Shown in pieces: positions 16,514 through 24,982 of a stretch of DNA of 34,774 nucleotides (position 1 is its first letter; each line of letters begins with the position of its first letter). Under the pieces are notes generated by a model, which had not been told where the DNA came from, ran no database searches, and saw nothing but the letters and a program-made list of their open reading frames with translations. Origin of the DNA: Niastella sp. (GTDB lineage: Bacteria; Bacteroidota; Bacteroidia; Chitinophagales; Chitinophagaceae); contig JAGIBF010000088.1 in the NCBI GenBank assembly GCA_017744515.1, forward strand, positions 1 through 34,774. The letters run 5' to 3'. A program made the translations under genes and the position numbers.

Positions 16514-19500
16514 TTATTCTTCGTTGTCCATCAGCATGAAGCCCAACACGGTGGTGGCTTTCGCATACACGATGACAGTACCTTTTGCGCCGGGCCGCAG
16601 GCGACCGGCTGGTCCGCCTGGTTCCTGCAACGTCAATGTCAGTTCCTTACCGGCATTTACCAGGTCGGCCGGCTTCAGCGCAATGGGCGCGCCGCCGAGG
16701 CTTGTGAGGCGCACTACCGGGTTGATGATATCTGTGTTGCCCGTATTGGCAAATTCTACCTGTATGCTCAATACATTGGATGGTCTTGTATTGGGCGGAC
16801 TGATCACGTTGGTGGTTAGCTGAGTGGCAGCACCTGCCACTATAGTGAAGCCTTGTTCAAGGGCCGTAGAGTCGCCGTTCTCATGCACCGCTACCACATC
16901 GTATGTTCCTGCCGCAGCGCCATTCAGGTCGAAGCGGGCGTACAAGCTGACAGGGTCGATGATCTGTACGCTTTCTGCTGTGATCGTACCAGTGGCATTG
17001 CGCAGGCGCACTGCCGTTACGCCATTCATCTTCGAACCTTTTATGAGCACTGTAGCTACACCCGTATTGCCGCCTTCAGCAGCCTCCACCGATCTGATCT
17101 CAAAGTGGAGCACCGATGCTTTCACCTTCACAGGCTGTGTAGTACCGGTACGCATGCGGCCATTGATCATCAGGTAATATGTGCCAGGTTTCAGCGCAGG
17201 GATAATAATTTCCTGGTTGGCCTGGTAAGGTACTTCACCGGCAAAATCATGTACGGCCATATCGGGCACTGCATTGGCGCGAACGAATATGGCATTGTCA
17301 CCTACAGCGGTATCGCCCTGCAAGGTGATCAGCAACGATTCGCCGGCGAGTGAGTCCGCAACTTCAAGACGGTAATACAATGTTCCTTCCGGACGCAGTG
17401 TTCCCTGCTTTTCATTATCAAACTCCAGTTCTTCCACCGTTACACCCAGCGGTTGTGCGGAAGGTGTAAGGTTGTTTTCATCATTGCTCTCTGCTATATT
17501 GTTCAACACATCGGTATGCACCAGCGCATAGTAATCGCGCAGCGCTACTCCTTTGAGGCTCATGGGTTGTGCCTGATCGATCACTGCATTGGGCGCCAGG
17601 TTGATGCGTATGGGCGCCCTGGCCACCAATATATCCGATACATCTTTAGTCGTATCTGCAGAGAGATATACATTTTGTTGTAAGAAGCCGCGGGCAGGAT
17701 TGGCGCCCACGTTCTTCAATTTCCAACGAACGATCACTTCACTACCTGCTATGCCTGATGCAGGTATCTGCACATCCGTCACCACAAGATCAGACAGGTT
17801 ATCTTTCACAATGGTGATCAGGGCTGTAGCAATATTCTCTTCAGCTCCATGCTCATACACATTGTCATTGATATCCGACCGGAAGATCAAGACATGGTTG
17901 CCCAGGTCGTTTTCAGGCAGGAACACCTCGAGGCTATCTTCGTATTGAGCGCCGGCAGACAGGGCACTACTACGGATAAAAGTGCCTAATGTTCTATCCT
18001 GTTTATCCCAGTTGATATCTTTAGACAGGTAAACTCTTTCTGTCCAGCTACTCTTATTGGTGATACCTGAGCCATCGTTCTTAACAGTCCATTTAACCTT
18101 GATGGGTTGTCCTGCAAAGCCTTCATCGGGTACTGTGAACTTCGCCACCACCAGATTGGCAGGCGGCGTAAGCTCGATGCCGATAGGTACTGGATCATTG
18201 CTGCCACCACCGGCAGGGCGTACCAGACCAACGTTGCTGGTGGTATCGGCATCGTAGTTGAGGTTTTCCTTATCGGTAGCCAGCAACAAATAATACTTAC
18301 CCGATACGCCGTTGGGGATCGTGATTTCCTGCTCATTGGTGTAAGCCGCAGCTACAGGGAGCTGACCACGGTGTGCAAATGATTTCACCAACTGGTCGTT
18401 GCTATCCCATACGGTATCAGCCGACAGGTATATGCCATCATTCCATTGATTGGGCAATGTGATCGCTTCACCGGTATTCTTAACAGCCCACTTCACAGTG
18501 ACCGGTGTGCCTGATTTACCCGTTGCCGGAGCAACTACTGAAGTCACTACAAGGTCGACCGGCGGGTACTTTTTAATGAACAGTTTATTGCTTCTGCCGG
18601 TATTGTTGGCCGTATCGCTGTGCTCATATACACGCTTACCTGCATTAGTCAATACATACACATAGTAATCAGCGCCACCGATATTACCAGGTATCACCAA
18701 AGAAGTGGTAATTGTATACGAACTGTCTTTGCCTATGTTGGCCTTTTGCGCAATCTCACTGACGAGAACGGCGCTCGCAGGGTCCCACACAGGTTTCAAG
18801 GAAACAAATACTTTGTCGGTCCAGCTGCTGTCGTTGGTAGCGCGGTTGCCTCTATTGAAAACAGTATAAGAAATCGAGGCGGCTTCAGCCGCTGCAGCTG
18901 TGGCAGGTGCTTGCACTGTACTTACCTGCAGATCGGCCCAGGGGCCAAGCGTAACAGTAACGGGAGCCGCACTGCGGCGGATATTGTTGTTGCTGTTTGA
19001 TTCGAATACGGTGTCTGTATAATCAGTTTGCACATATACATAATAGTTGCCCGAAATACCTTCCGGCAAAACGATCGTACTCTTTTGCAGGGTATCATCA
19101 CCGGCCGGGATGCGCCTGGTTTGATAGGCCAGCACTTTCACCACCTGGCTATTGGCTTCATCGAAAGTGGCACTCTTGCTCAGCAGGATGCGGTCGGTAA
19201 CTTTCGTGTTCTCCAGCACACCACCGCCATCGTTCTTCACGGTCCATTCGATGTTGACAGCCTGGCCGGATATACCTGTTGCCGGCACTGTAATGTTAGA
19301 CACGATCAGGTCGGGCGCCGTGATCAATAATGGCTGGAGGCTATGGCTTTCGTTATTGCCTTCTGCCTGATACTCATAAACATCGTTGACTGCATCTGCC
19401 TTCACGATCACGTAATAGTTTCCGGCAATCTTCCGGGGCAGATTGAATGACCACTCTGCGGTATATCCTTCACCGGCATTGAGCCCTGCCGTCCTCGATA

Positions 19501-22366
19501 TGGTTGCCAGCGGGATAGCAGTAGCCTTGTTCCATACCGGTGTTGGAGAGAGGTACACGTCATCACGCCAGTAATTCCTGGAAGTGGCAGCACCACCGGC
19601 ATTTTCTACGTGCCAGCTCATCGACAGCCTACCACTGGCAGGAGCAGTAGCCGGGATCGTTATATTCGTCACCACCAGGTCTACGGGTGGCGCCAGAATG
19701 ATGTTTACCACGCCGCTGCTGCCTGTATTGTTATTTTCTGTGGCATGTTCGTAGATCATATCAGTCCAATCAGCCGCCACATGCACATAGTAGTTGCCGG
19801 AAATGGTATCAGGCAGTGCGGCAGTGATCCTTTGTGTGTAAGAACCGCCGGCACTTAACTCTCCGGCATGGAAAAATACTCGCAACCTGATAGCACTATC
19901 AGGCTTCAACACCTCCTCTTTCGAAAGAAAGATCACATCGTTCCAGCCAATACCACCAGTTTTACCTGTACCCGCATTTTGTACGGTATAGATCACTTCG
20001 ATTGGCTGACCGGAGAATGCATTGTTGGGAGGCGTTACTGTAGTGACCTGTAAGTCGGGCGGCGGTGTCAGTTGAATATTAACCTTCGTAGCACTGATGC
20101 CCAGGTTATTCGACTCATCTTTTTCAATCAACTGATTGTATTCATTGGTCAGTACAAAAATGTAGTAGCGATTGCTGATGCCATTGGGTAGCGTAAAAGT
20201 GGCTGAGTTGGCATAGCTGCCGCCGCTGTTCAGTGCACCGGGTGTGTTGCGGGCAGTGCCCTGAATGTCATTGTCGTCCAGCAATTCATCCAGCGACAGG
20301 AAGATCTTGTCGATCCATTGCCTGTCGAGTGTAGAACCCGGCCCTTGATTTCTTACTTTCCAGCTCACGGTGATCTCCTGACCGGAGAAGGCATTGGCTG
20401 GTATCTGAATATCGTAAGGTACCAGGTCGGGCAGGAAGCGCAGTTTGAACGTTTGCACAGGGCTTTCCAGCCTGCTGCAATCGCCACGGGCCAACACGCG
20501 CCATTTATAAGACTTGCCATATTCCAGCTTGTCGCTGCTATAAAGTGTATAGTTGATGTTGGTGATATTGTTGATCATAGGCTCCTCCGGCTGTGTCCCC
20601 GATTCGGGCCACACGTAGATGTCGTAGGAAGTTGCCTTTTCAACCGGGAACCAGGAGAATGTAAGCGGGAATGAAACATTGACGTTACCATCCGAAGGCA
20701 ACATTTTGGTGATGGCTCCCGGAAGTTGGCTGGTCGTCACCTGTACCGTCAATGTACTGGGCGGAGCAGCAGGGCCACAGCTGGTGGTATAAGATACCGA
20801 CAGCTGGTGTGTGCCCAATGTTTTCCAGGTTACCGTGGCCTTATTATCGTCAAACTCGATCGTGCCGCCATCGACTGTCCAGGTATAGATAGCGCCATCT
20901 ACTGCCGGCACTTCGTAAGTTGATTTGAAATAGAGACATGCTTTTGAGTCACCCGCGATAGGTCCCGGATTCTTAGCAGACACACAAACCAATGCGTCCT
21001 GGAAAACAACGGGCGTAGTGCCGTCATCTTCCGTAAGTGCACGTACAAGAATAGCGCCTACACCAGTAGCGACCAGCGTATCGTCTTTAATATATCCCGG
21101 ACCCGACATCACCTCATAATATATTCCTTGTCCGTTACTGGCTGTCGCCTTTAACGGATAACGGCCATCGCCGTCCTCATCTTCAGGCGCAGGGAACGTG
21201 ATCACCGGCACATTTTCATTCTTCACCCAAAAGAGCAAAGGAATGGTGGTGGATTGTTGGGGGTTGCCATCGTCAACTGCTGTGAGCCATAAAATATGCA
21301 CACCGACATTGCACAGATCGCCAATGATCCTGATCTTTATTTTAGAAGTGGCGCCATTTGTTACCGAATAGTTCAGCTTGCATACTTCACCGCCTTGTAG
21401 TTCAGCCAGCGTAGTTACCGTTTGCCCCGGCTCCGGTGACGTAAAATAGGGTTCGATCTCCACCGTATCGCCTACGTTGAGCTCGATAAGCCTGGTTAAG
21501 TTGTCATAAACGAGTTGCGGAGGAATATTGGTCAGCGTTCTTACGTCGTACGAAAAGCATTTATTGGCAAGGTAGCCGATGCCATCTTTTTGGCCACCGG
21601 GACCATCATAACTATCGTCGAGTTTATCGAACCAGCCGATCTGCTGGTAGTTCTGGTAGTAATCGCCACTGATACCTACCAGCGAAGGGAAGTCGCCAAA
21701 TTCATAAGCGGTTGCCCATTGCATATCGCCATAATTCATTTTTACGTTGGCGTTGGGTCCCAGCAGTTCATCGCCCGGCAAGCCAATGATCACCTGGAAG
21801 GTATTTACCTTGTCGGCCATCTCATCGGCGTATCCCACACGATCCCAGGTAACGATCAGGTGCGTAGGCGTTACCTTATAATAGATCTGGCCACTCTCCG
21901 GGCTTCTGGTGTCGATGTCGGCCCAGAAAGGAGCAATAACGGGTAGATAGTAAGGGAGCGGAAAAGAGAAGTTGTCTACCTCAGGGGCCACAAAAGAAAG
22001 CACCCCATTGGTGTTGATATAGACCTGCCGGTAAGGCGTACCGTACAGGTCGAATGAGAATGGCAATATAATGGGGCTGGAGCTGCCATCATTATTCCTC
22101 GGCAAAGCGGTGAACGTTCCATCAACCGGGACGAAACAAGCCGGCGTAGCGAGTGAGGCGCTTTGCCGGTTGACTGCAGGCGCAATACGCCCGCCGGCTT
22201 TCTGTTGCTGCGCGGCGCCTTTCATCTTTTCCCTGATCAGCGCTTTCCAACCGGCGCTGCCGGGCTTATAATCAGGGAGCTTTTTGCCTGTCTGGGCGCC
22301 TGCGTAGCCGTGGCTCAGGAAGAACAGCAACACGCTATACGTTACAACCTGCAGAGTAGTCTTCAT
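16514..22366 (-). CDS. Giant secreted NIDO-CARDB adhesin-like protein
   Basis: The protein has about 1950 residues and is the first gene of the operon. The ATG at 22366 gives a clean signal peptide (KTTLQVVTYSVLLFFLSHG, ending near GAQ) and is preferred to the one at 22384. A nidogen-like NIDO domain (about 95-270) shows INTNGVLSF and IAPFWADID. A cadherin-like and a PKD-like segment and an FN3-like segment follow. Eight CARDB repeats of about 124 residues (about 645-1640) each open with a DLVVTxxxxP-type strand and a WxVKNxG motif. A PPC-like domain, an IPT/TIG-like domain and a final Ig-like domain end the protein at LMDNEE. No T9SS sorting domain is visible. An extracellular adhesion or matrix role is inferred. 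Confidence 0.85.
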   Translation of the reverse strand: MKTTLQVVTYSVLLFFLSHGYAGAQTGKKLPDYKPGSAGWKALIREKMKGAAQQQKAGGRIAPAVNRQSASLATPACFVPVDGTFTALPRNNDGSSSPIILPFSFDLYGTPYRQVYINTNGVLSFVAPEVDNFSFPLPYYLPVIAPFWADIDTRSPESGQIYYKVTPTHLIVTWDRVGYADEMADKVNTFQVIIGLPGDELLGPNANVKMNYGDMQWATAYEFGDFPSLVGISGDYYQNYQQIGWFDKLDDSYDGPGGQKDGIGYLANKCFSYDVRTLTNIPPQLVYDNLTRLIELNVGDTVEIEPYFTSPEPGQTVTTLAELQGGEVCKLNYSVTNGATSKIKIRIIGDLCNVGVHILWLTAVDDGNPQQSTTIPLLFWVKNENVPVITFPAPEDEDGDGRYPLKATASNGQGIYYEVMSGPGYIKDDTLVATGVGAILVRALTEDDGTTPVVFQDALVCVSAKNPGPIAGDSKACLYFKSTYEVPAVDGAIYTWTVDGGTIEFDDNKATVTWKTLGTHQLSVSYTTSCGPAAPPSTLTVQVTTSQLPGAITKMLPSDGNVNVSFPLTFSWFPVEKATSYDIYVWPESGTQPEEPMINNITNINYTLYSSDKLEYGKSYKWRVLARGDCSRLESPVQTFKLRFLPDLVPYDIQIPANAFSGQEITVSWKVRNQGPGSTLDRQWIDKIFLSLDELLDDNDIQGTARNTPGALNSGGSYANSATFTLPNGISNRYYIFVLTNEYNQLIEKDESNNLGISATKVNIQLTPPPDLQVTTVTPPNNAFSGQPIEVIYTVQNAGTGKTGGIGWNDVIFLSKEEVLKPDSAIRLRVFFHAGELSAGGSYTQRITAALPDTISGNYYVHVAADWTDMIYEHATENNNTGSSGVVNIILAPPVDLVVTNITIPATAPASGRLSMSWHVENAGGAATSRNYWRDDVYLSPTPVWNKATAIPLATISRTAGLNAGEGYTAEWSFNLPRKIAGNYYVIVKADAVNDVYEYQAEGNNESHSLQPLLITAPDLIVSNITVPATGISGQAVNIEWTVKNDGGGVLENTKVTDRILLSKSATFDEANSQVVKVLAYQTRRIPAGDDTLQKSTIVLPEGISGNYYVYVQTDYTDTVFESNSNNNIRRSAAPVTVTLGPWADLQVSTVQAPATAAAAEAASISYTVFNRGNRATNDSSWTDKVFVSLKPVWDPASAVLVSEIAQKANIGKDSSYTITTSLVIPGNIGGADYYVYVLTNAGKRVYEHSDTANNTGRSNKLFIKKYPPVDLVVTSVVAPATGKSGTPVTVKWAVKNTGEAITLPNQWNDGIYLSADTVWDSNDQLVKSFAHRGQLPVAAAYTNEQEITIPNGVSGKYYLLLATDKENLNYDADTTSNVGLVRPAGGGSNDPVPIGIELTPPANLVVAKFTVPDEGFAGQPIKVKWTVKNDGSGITNKSSWTERVYLSKDINWDKQDRTLGTFIRSSALSAGAQYEDSLEVFLPENDLGNHVLIFRSDINDNVYEHGAEENIATALITIVKDNLSDLVVTDVQIPASGIAGSEVIVRWKLKNVGANPARGFLQQNVYLSADTTKDVSDILVARAPIRINLAPNAVIDQAQPMSLKGVALRDYYALVHTDVLNNIAESNDENNLTPSAQPLGVTVEELEFDNEKQGTLRPEGTLYYRLEVADSLAGESLLITLQGDTAVGDNAIFVRANAVPDMAVHDFAGEVPYQANQEIIIPALKPGTYYLMINGRMRTGTTQPVKVKASVLHFEIRSVEAAEGGNTGVATVLIKGSKMNGVTAVRLRNATGTITAESVQIIDPVSLYARFDLNGAAAGTYDVVAVHENGDSTALEQGFTIVAGAATQLTTNVISPPNTRPSNVLSIQVEFANTGNTDIINPVVRLTSLGGAPIALKPADLVNAGKELTLTLQEPGGPAGRLRPGAKGTVIVYAKATTVLGFMLMDNEE

Positions 22367-22699
22367 TGTAAAAGAATTGTACAATATGTATTTAGTTTAA
22401 GCATGGAAATCCCGGGCGGGTTGCAACACCCGCCTGCATCAATAGCACCTTCGCAGATCATTGGATTAAAAAGTACAGCACGACAGTGGCGCGCAGTGAG
22501 GGGATACTGCTGCTCCTGTACATAGAGGTCGTAAAACTAAGGCAGTGGTGAAGCGATAAAAACGGAAGTGTGTATCAATTGTTAAAATTGGGAAGCGGAT
22601 TGCCATTTACGGATGATCGGGATGTCGGGAATGCCCTCCAAACGGTTCCTTTTGTACAAGTGCAGAAGTTGAAGCTTTTCAATATCTTTATAGGGATCA
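22367..22699. other. Intergenic region between the adhesin operon and tRNA-Gly
   Basis: This 333-bp region should hold the promoter of the leftward operon and that of the tRNA. A hairpin with arms ggcgggt (22415-22421) and acccgcc (22428-22434) lies in the probable leader of the operon; it has no T-tract. A weak inverted repeat caatt-gttaa-aattg is at 22576-22590. The sequence tatcttta (22683-22690), just before the tRNA, is one base off the TAnnTTTG element but lacks a well-spaced upstream partner. No gene was seen. Confidence 0.5.
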
Positions 22700-22772
22700 G
22701 CGGAAGTAGCTCATTTGGTAGAGCGGCGGCTTCCCAAGCCGCAGGTGGCGGGTTCGAGCCCCGTCTTCCGCT
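22700..22772 (+). tRNA. tRNA-Gly (anticodon CCC)
   Basis: A full cloverleaf can be drawn. The acceptor stem is GCGGAAG (22700-22706) with CTTCCGC (22765-22771), and the discriminator is T at 22772. The anticodon stem GCGGC/GCCGC holds the loop TTCCCAA, giving anticodon CCC. The T-arm contains GGTTCGAGCC. The 3' CCA is not encoded. Confidence 0.95.
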
Positions 22773-22804
22773 CAGCATGTTTTCCTTAACCCCTAACATA
22801 TCGT

Positions 22805-23155
22805 ATGACTAAAAGTGTTTTATTCTTATCCGCTATTGCCCTTGTTCTGTTCTCGTGCAACGATAATAAGGCATATACCGTTACTCCCAAACCAGTATCA
22901 GGCCCGCCGTTGTCTACCGTGTCCATTACTGGTATTGTTCAGCCTCTTCAGGATTGCAAGGAACTAAAGAAACAATATATCGCCTTAGACTCTTCATTTA
23001 AAGAGTTCCAAATGATGTTTGATGCCGCTGTTATCCGTCTGGATTCATTGGTCGGCTATAACAACGATTTGGAGCAAAAATTAAGAGAGCGCAACGCAGA
23101 AGTGCAAAAGCTGAGGCAACAAGTCAGGACATTGACGGAGAAGAAGAAGCAGTGA
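22805..23155 (+). CDS. Small putative lipoprotein with coiled coil
   Basis: The 116-residue protein has a lipoprotein signal peptide with lipobox LFSC (Cys18), followed by an extended Pro/Thr-rich stretch (about 25-45). A heptad-rich helix covers about 55-113 and contains LEQKLRERNAEVQKLRQQV, which looks like a coiled coil. It is therefore probably an outer-membrane-anchored periplasmic protein. No family was recognised. It starts 32 bp after the tRNA and is followed 73 bp later by another small exported protein on the same strand. Confidence 0.65.
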   Translation: MTKSVLFLSAIALVLFSCNDNKAYTVTPKPVSGPPLSTVSITGIVQPLQDCKELKKQYIALDSSFKEFQMMFDAAVIRLDSLVGYNNDLEQKLRERNAEVQKLRQQVRTLTEKKKQ

Positions 23156-23228
23156 TATACCAAAACCATATTTTGGACGTTCGTTACATATTGGCGGCTT
23201 TTGCAACCAGTTCTTTAAACCTACAAAC

Positions 23229-23759
23229 ATGAAATCGCGTATACTTTGCCTTTTCCTTGTTGCTATATCGCTTCCGGGATTGTCCTTTGCGCAAAAAATC
23301 GAAGAAAACAAGATAGATGAATCCACGAAGCGCCCCGTAATCAGAACTACCTGGGAGCCATTTATCCGAAATATAAAAGGTTATTCTTTCGTCCGCGTCA
23401 GTAAAGTCGATGAAAATACTTATTTAGATCTGAAGTATACGCATGTTGGATCGTCCAGGTTTATTATCAATGAAGGAAAGCATGTCATATTAAGACTTAA
23501 AAACGATTCGCTGGTCTTATTAAATGTTGCCACCACGGTATCTTCCTGTCGTGGCTGTGGCAATAACACCATCACAATGGGAAGTGATCAGGGGGTTAAC
23601 TTACCGCTCTTATTACTGCCGGAACAAATAGACAACTTAAGTATTGCCCCGGCTATTGCCATTAGAATATATACCGTAGACGGATATATTGAAACTGATA
23701 TTAAAGAGAAGGATGGCGATATGATTGCAAAGCAATTAAAACTCGTTCAGCAAAAGTGA
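23229..23759 (+). CDS. Small exported protein of unknown function
   Basis: The 176-residue protein has a signal peptide ending near residue 21 (SFAQ). The mature part is predicted to be mainly beta strands (YSFVRVSKVDENTYLDLKY, KHVILRLKNDSLVLLNVAT) and contains a close cysteine pair, SCRGCG (about 105-110), which could form a disulfide or bind a metal. The pattern resembles small periplasmic proteins of Bacteroidota with no assigned role. It converges with the patatin gene, only 25 bp between the two ends. Confidence 0.65.
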   Translation: MKSRILCLFLVAISLPGLSFAQKIEENKIDESTKRPVIRTTWEPFIRNIKGYSFVRVSKVDENTYLDLKYTHVGSSRFIINEGKHVILRLKNDSLVLLNVATTVSSCRGCGNNTITMGSDQGVNLPLLLLPEQIDNLSIAPAIAIRIYTVDGYIETDIKEKDGDMIAKQLKLVQQK

Positions 23760-23784
23760 CGGCTGGAATTGAATTGTCGCAAGT

Positions 23785-24867
23785 TCACCCTTTAATTGTA
23801 GCCTGGTCCGCAGCAGCTGTCGGGCCTGCCCCTTCTGTGAAAAACCGCCTTGTGCCTTCTCTCCCACTCTCCAATAAGTCCAGCACTACCTTTTTAGGCA
23901 GTTTGCGCACACGGCCTGAATAATTGAGGGTACTGATGGTAACAGTGCGGCGCCACCGGGCATTGCCCTCTGCTTCGGGGCTGGCCTTGTCGATCAACGT
24001 TACATACACCGCTTTCATATAATCTTTGATGCTCCTGATGGGAATGGGATACTTACCTGTTTGCTTTTTATTGTATTCGATCTGTTCCGGCATTTCCATC
24101 ATGATCCCCAGCGTTTCAGGGTTTTCCATGTACACATTGCGCGGCAACGATACCCCTTTTACGTAATGTGATGAATCGAACATAAACAAGGGATAGTTGC
24201 TCAATGCCCCGCCATCTACCATCATGTGCAGTTGCTGACCGGCAACAGGCTTATCATATACTTTACCCTGGTCGTCGATCAGCACCGGTTTATAATACAG
24301 CGGGATAGAAAGGGAAATACGTACCGCATCCTTTACCCGCATATTGGGATATTGTTCATAAGAGAAAATGCGCAGGCACTGGTATGTAAGGTCCGTTCCC
24401 GTTATGTAGAGGTCTTTATAGCCTTTAGCAGAACGCTGCCGGTGCAGTTCGGCAAAGGTGATATTGCCGTTGCCTGTTTTACGGGCAATCAACTCTTCTA
24501 TCCACAGGGCGATCTTAGCGCCTTTGTAATAACCAAACTCTTTCTTCAACCGACGTACGCCCGAGCCAATGAACCAGGAACCGTCATTGAACTCCTGTGG
24601 CTTGATGTACGCCGTAAGGTCCAGTATTTCCTTCGGCGTGTAGCCTACAGCCAGCAATGCCGCCTGGATAGCGCCTGCCGAGGTACCACCTACTCTTTCG
24701 ATCTGCGAAAGAATGTGCAGACTGTCCAACACTTCAAAAGCGCCGGCGTAGGCAAAGCCCCTGACGCCACCGCCTTCCAATACAAGGTTTTTATACTGCG
24801 TGGATTGAGACAGGGCAGTTCCCATGAATGCAATGGAGAGTACTGCCGGTAACAGTAAATGCTTCAT
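23785..24867 (-). CDS. Secreted patatin-like phospholipase
   Basis: This 360-residue lipid acyl hydrolase uses a Ser-Asp dyad. A signal peptide (about 1-20) precedes the patatin core: glycine-rich oxyanion loop GGGVRG (32-37), nucleophile elbow GTSAG with Ser63, and MVDGGALSNYP with catalytic Asp218. All key residues are present. It lacks the C-terminal barrel found in PlpD-type autotransported patatins, so it is probably periplasmic or exported. It lies 115 bp downstream of a TonB-type barrel gene on the same strand and may share its transcript. Membrane lipid turnover is likely; the natural substrate is not known. Confidence 0.88.
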   Translation of the reverse strand: MKHLLLPAVLSIAFMGTALSQSTQYKNLVLEGGGVRGFAYAGAFEVLDSLHILSQIERVGGTSAGAIQAALLAVGYTPKEILDLTAYIKPQEFNDGSWFIGSGVRRLKKEFGYYKGAKIALWIEELIARKTGNGNITFAELHRQRSAKGYKDLYITGTDLTYQCLRIFSYEQYPNMRVKDAVRISLSIPLYYKPVLIDDQGKVYDKPVAGQQLHMMVDGGALSNYPLFMFDSSHYVKGVSLPRNVYMENPETLGIMMEMPEQIEYNKKQTGKYPIPIRSIKDYMKAVYVTLIDKASPEAEGNARWRRTVTISTLNYSGRVRKLPKKVVLDLLESGREGTRRFFTEGAGPTAAADQATIKG

Positions 24868-24982
24868 ACCTTAAAAATATCCTGTCACCTGCTTCCTCAC
24901 AAGTGCACGATAGTATTTAACGTTTATTTACCGCTTAAAGCTTTTGTGCAGGTTGTTTTGCCGGTGTAGCCGGTTGCGTATT

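Noticed and set aside
22415..22434. Hairpin as a terminator
   Set aside because: No T-tract on either strand and no gene ends here; more likely a leader structure of the adhesin operon or chance.
22575..22799. 74-codon minus-strand ORF across the tRNA
   Set aside because: It is the complement of tRNA-Gly plus flanks; such antisense-of-tRNA ORFs are a common annotation artefact.
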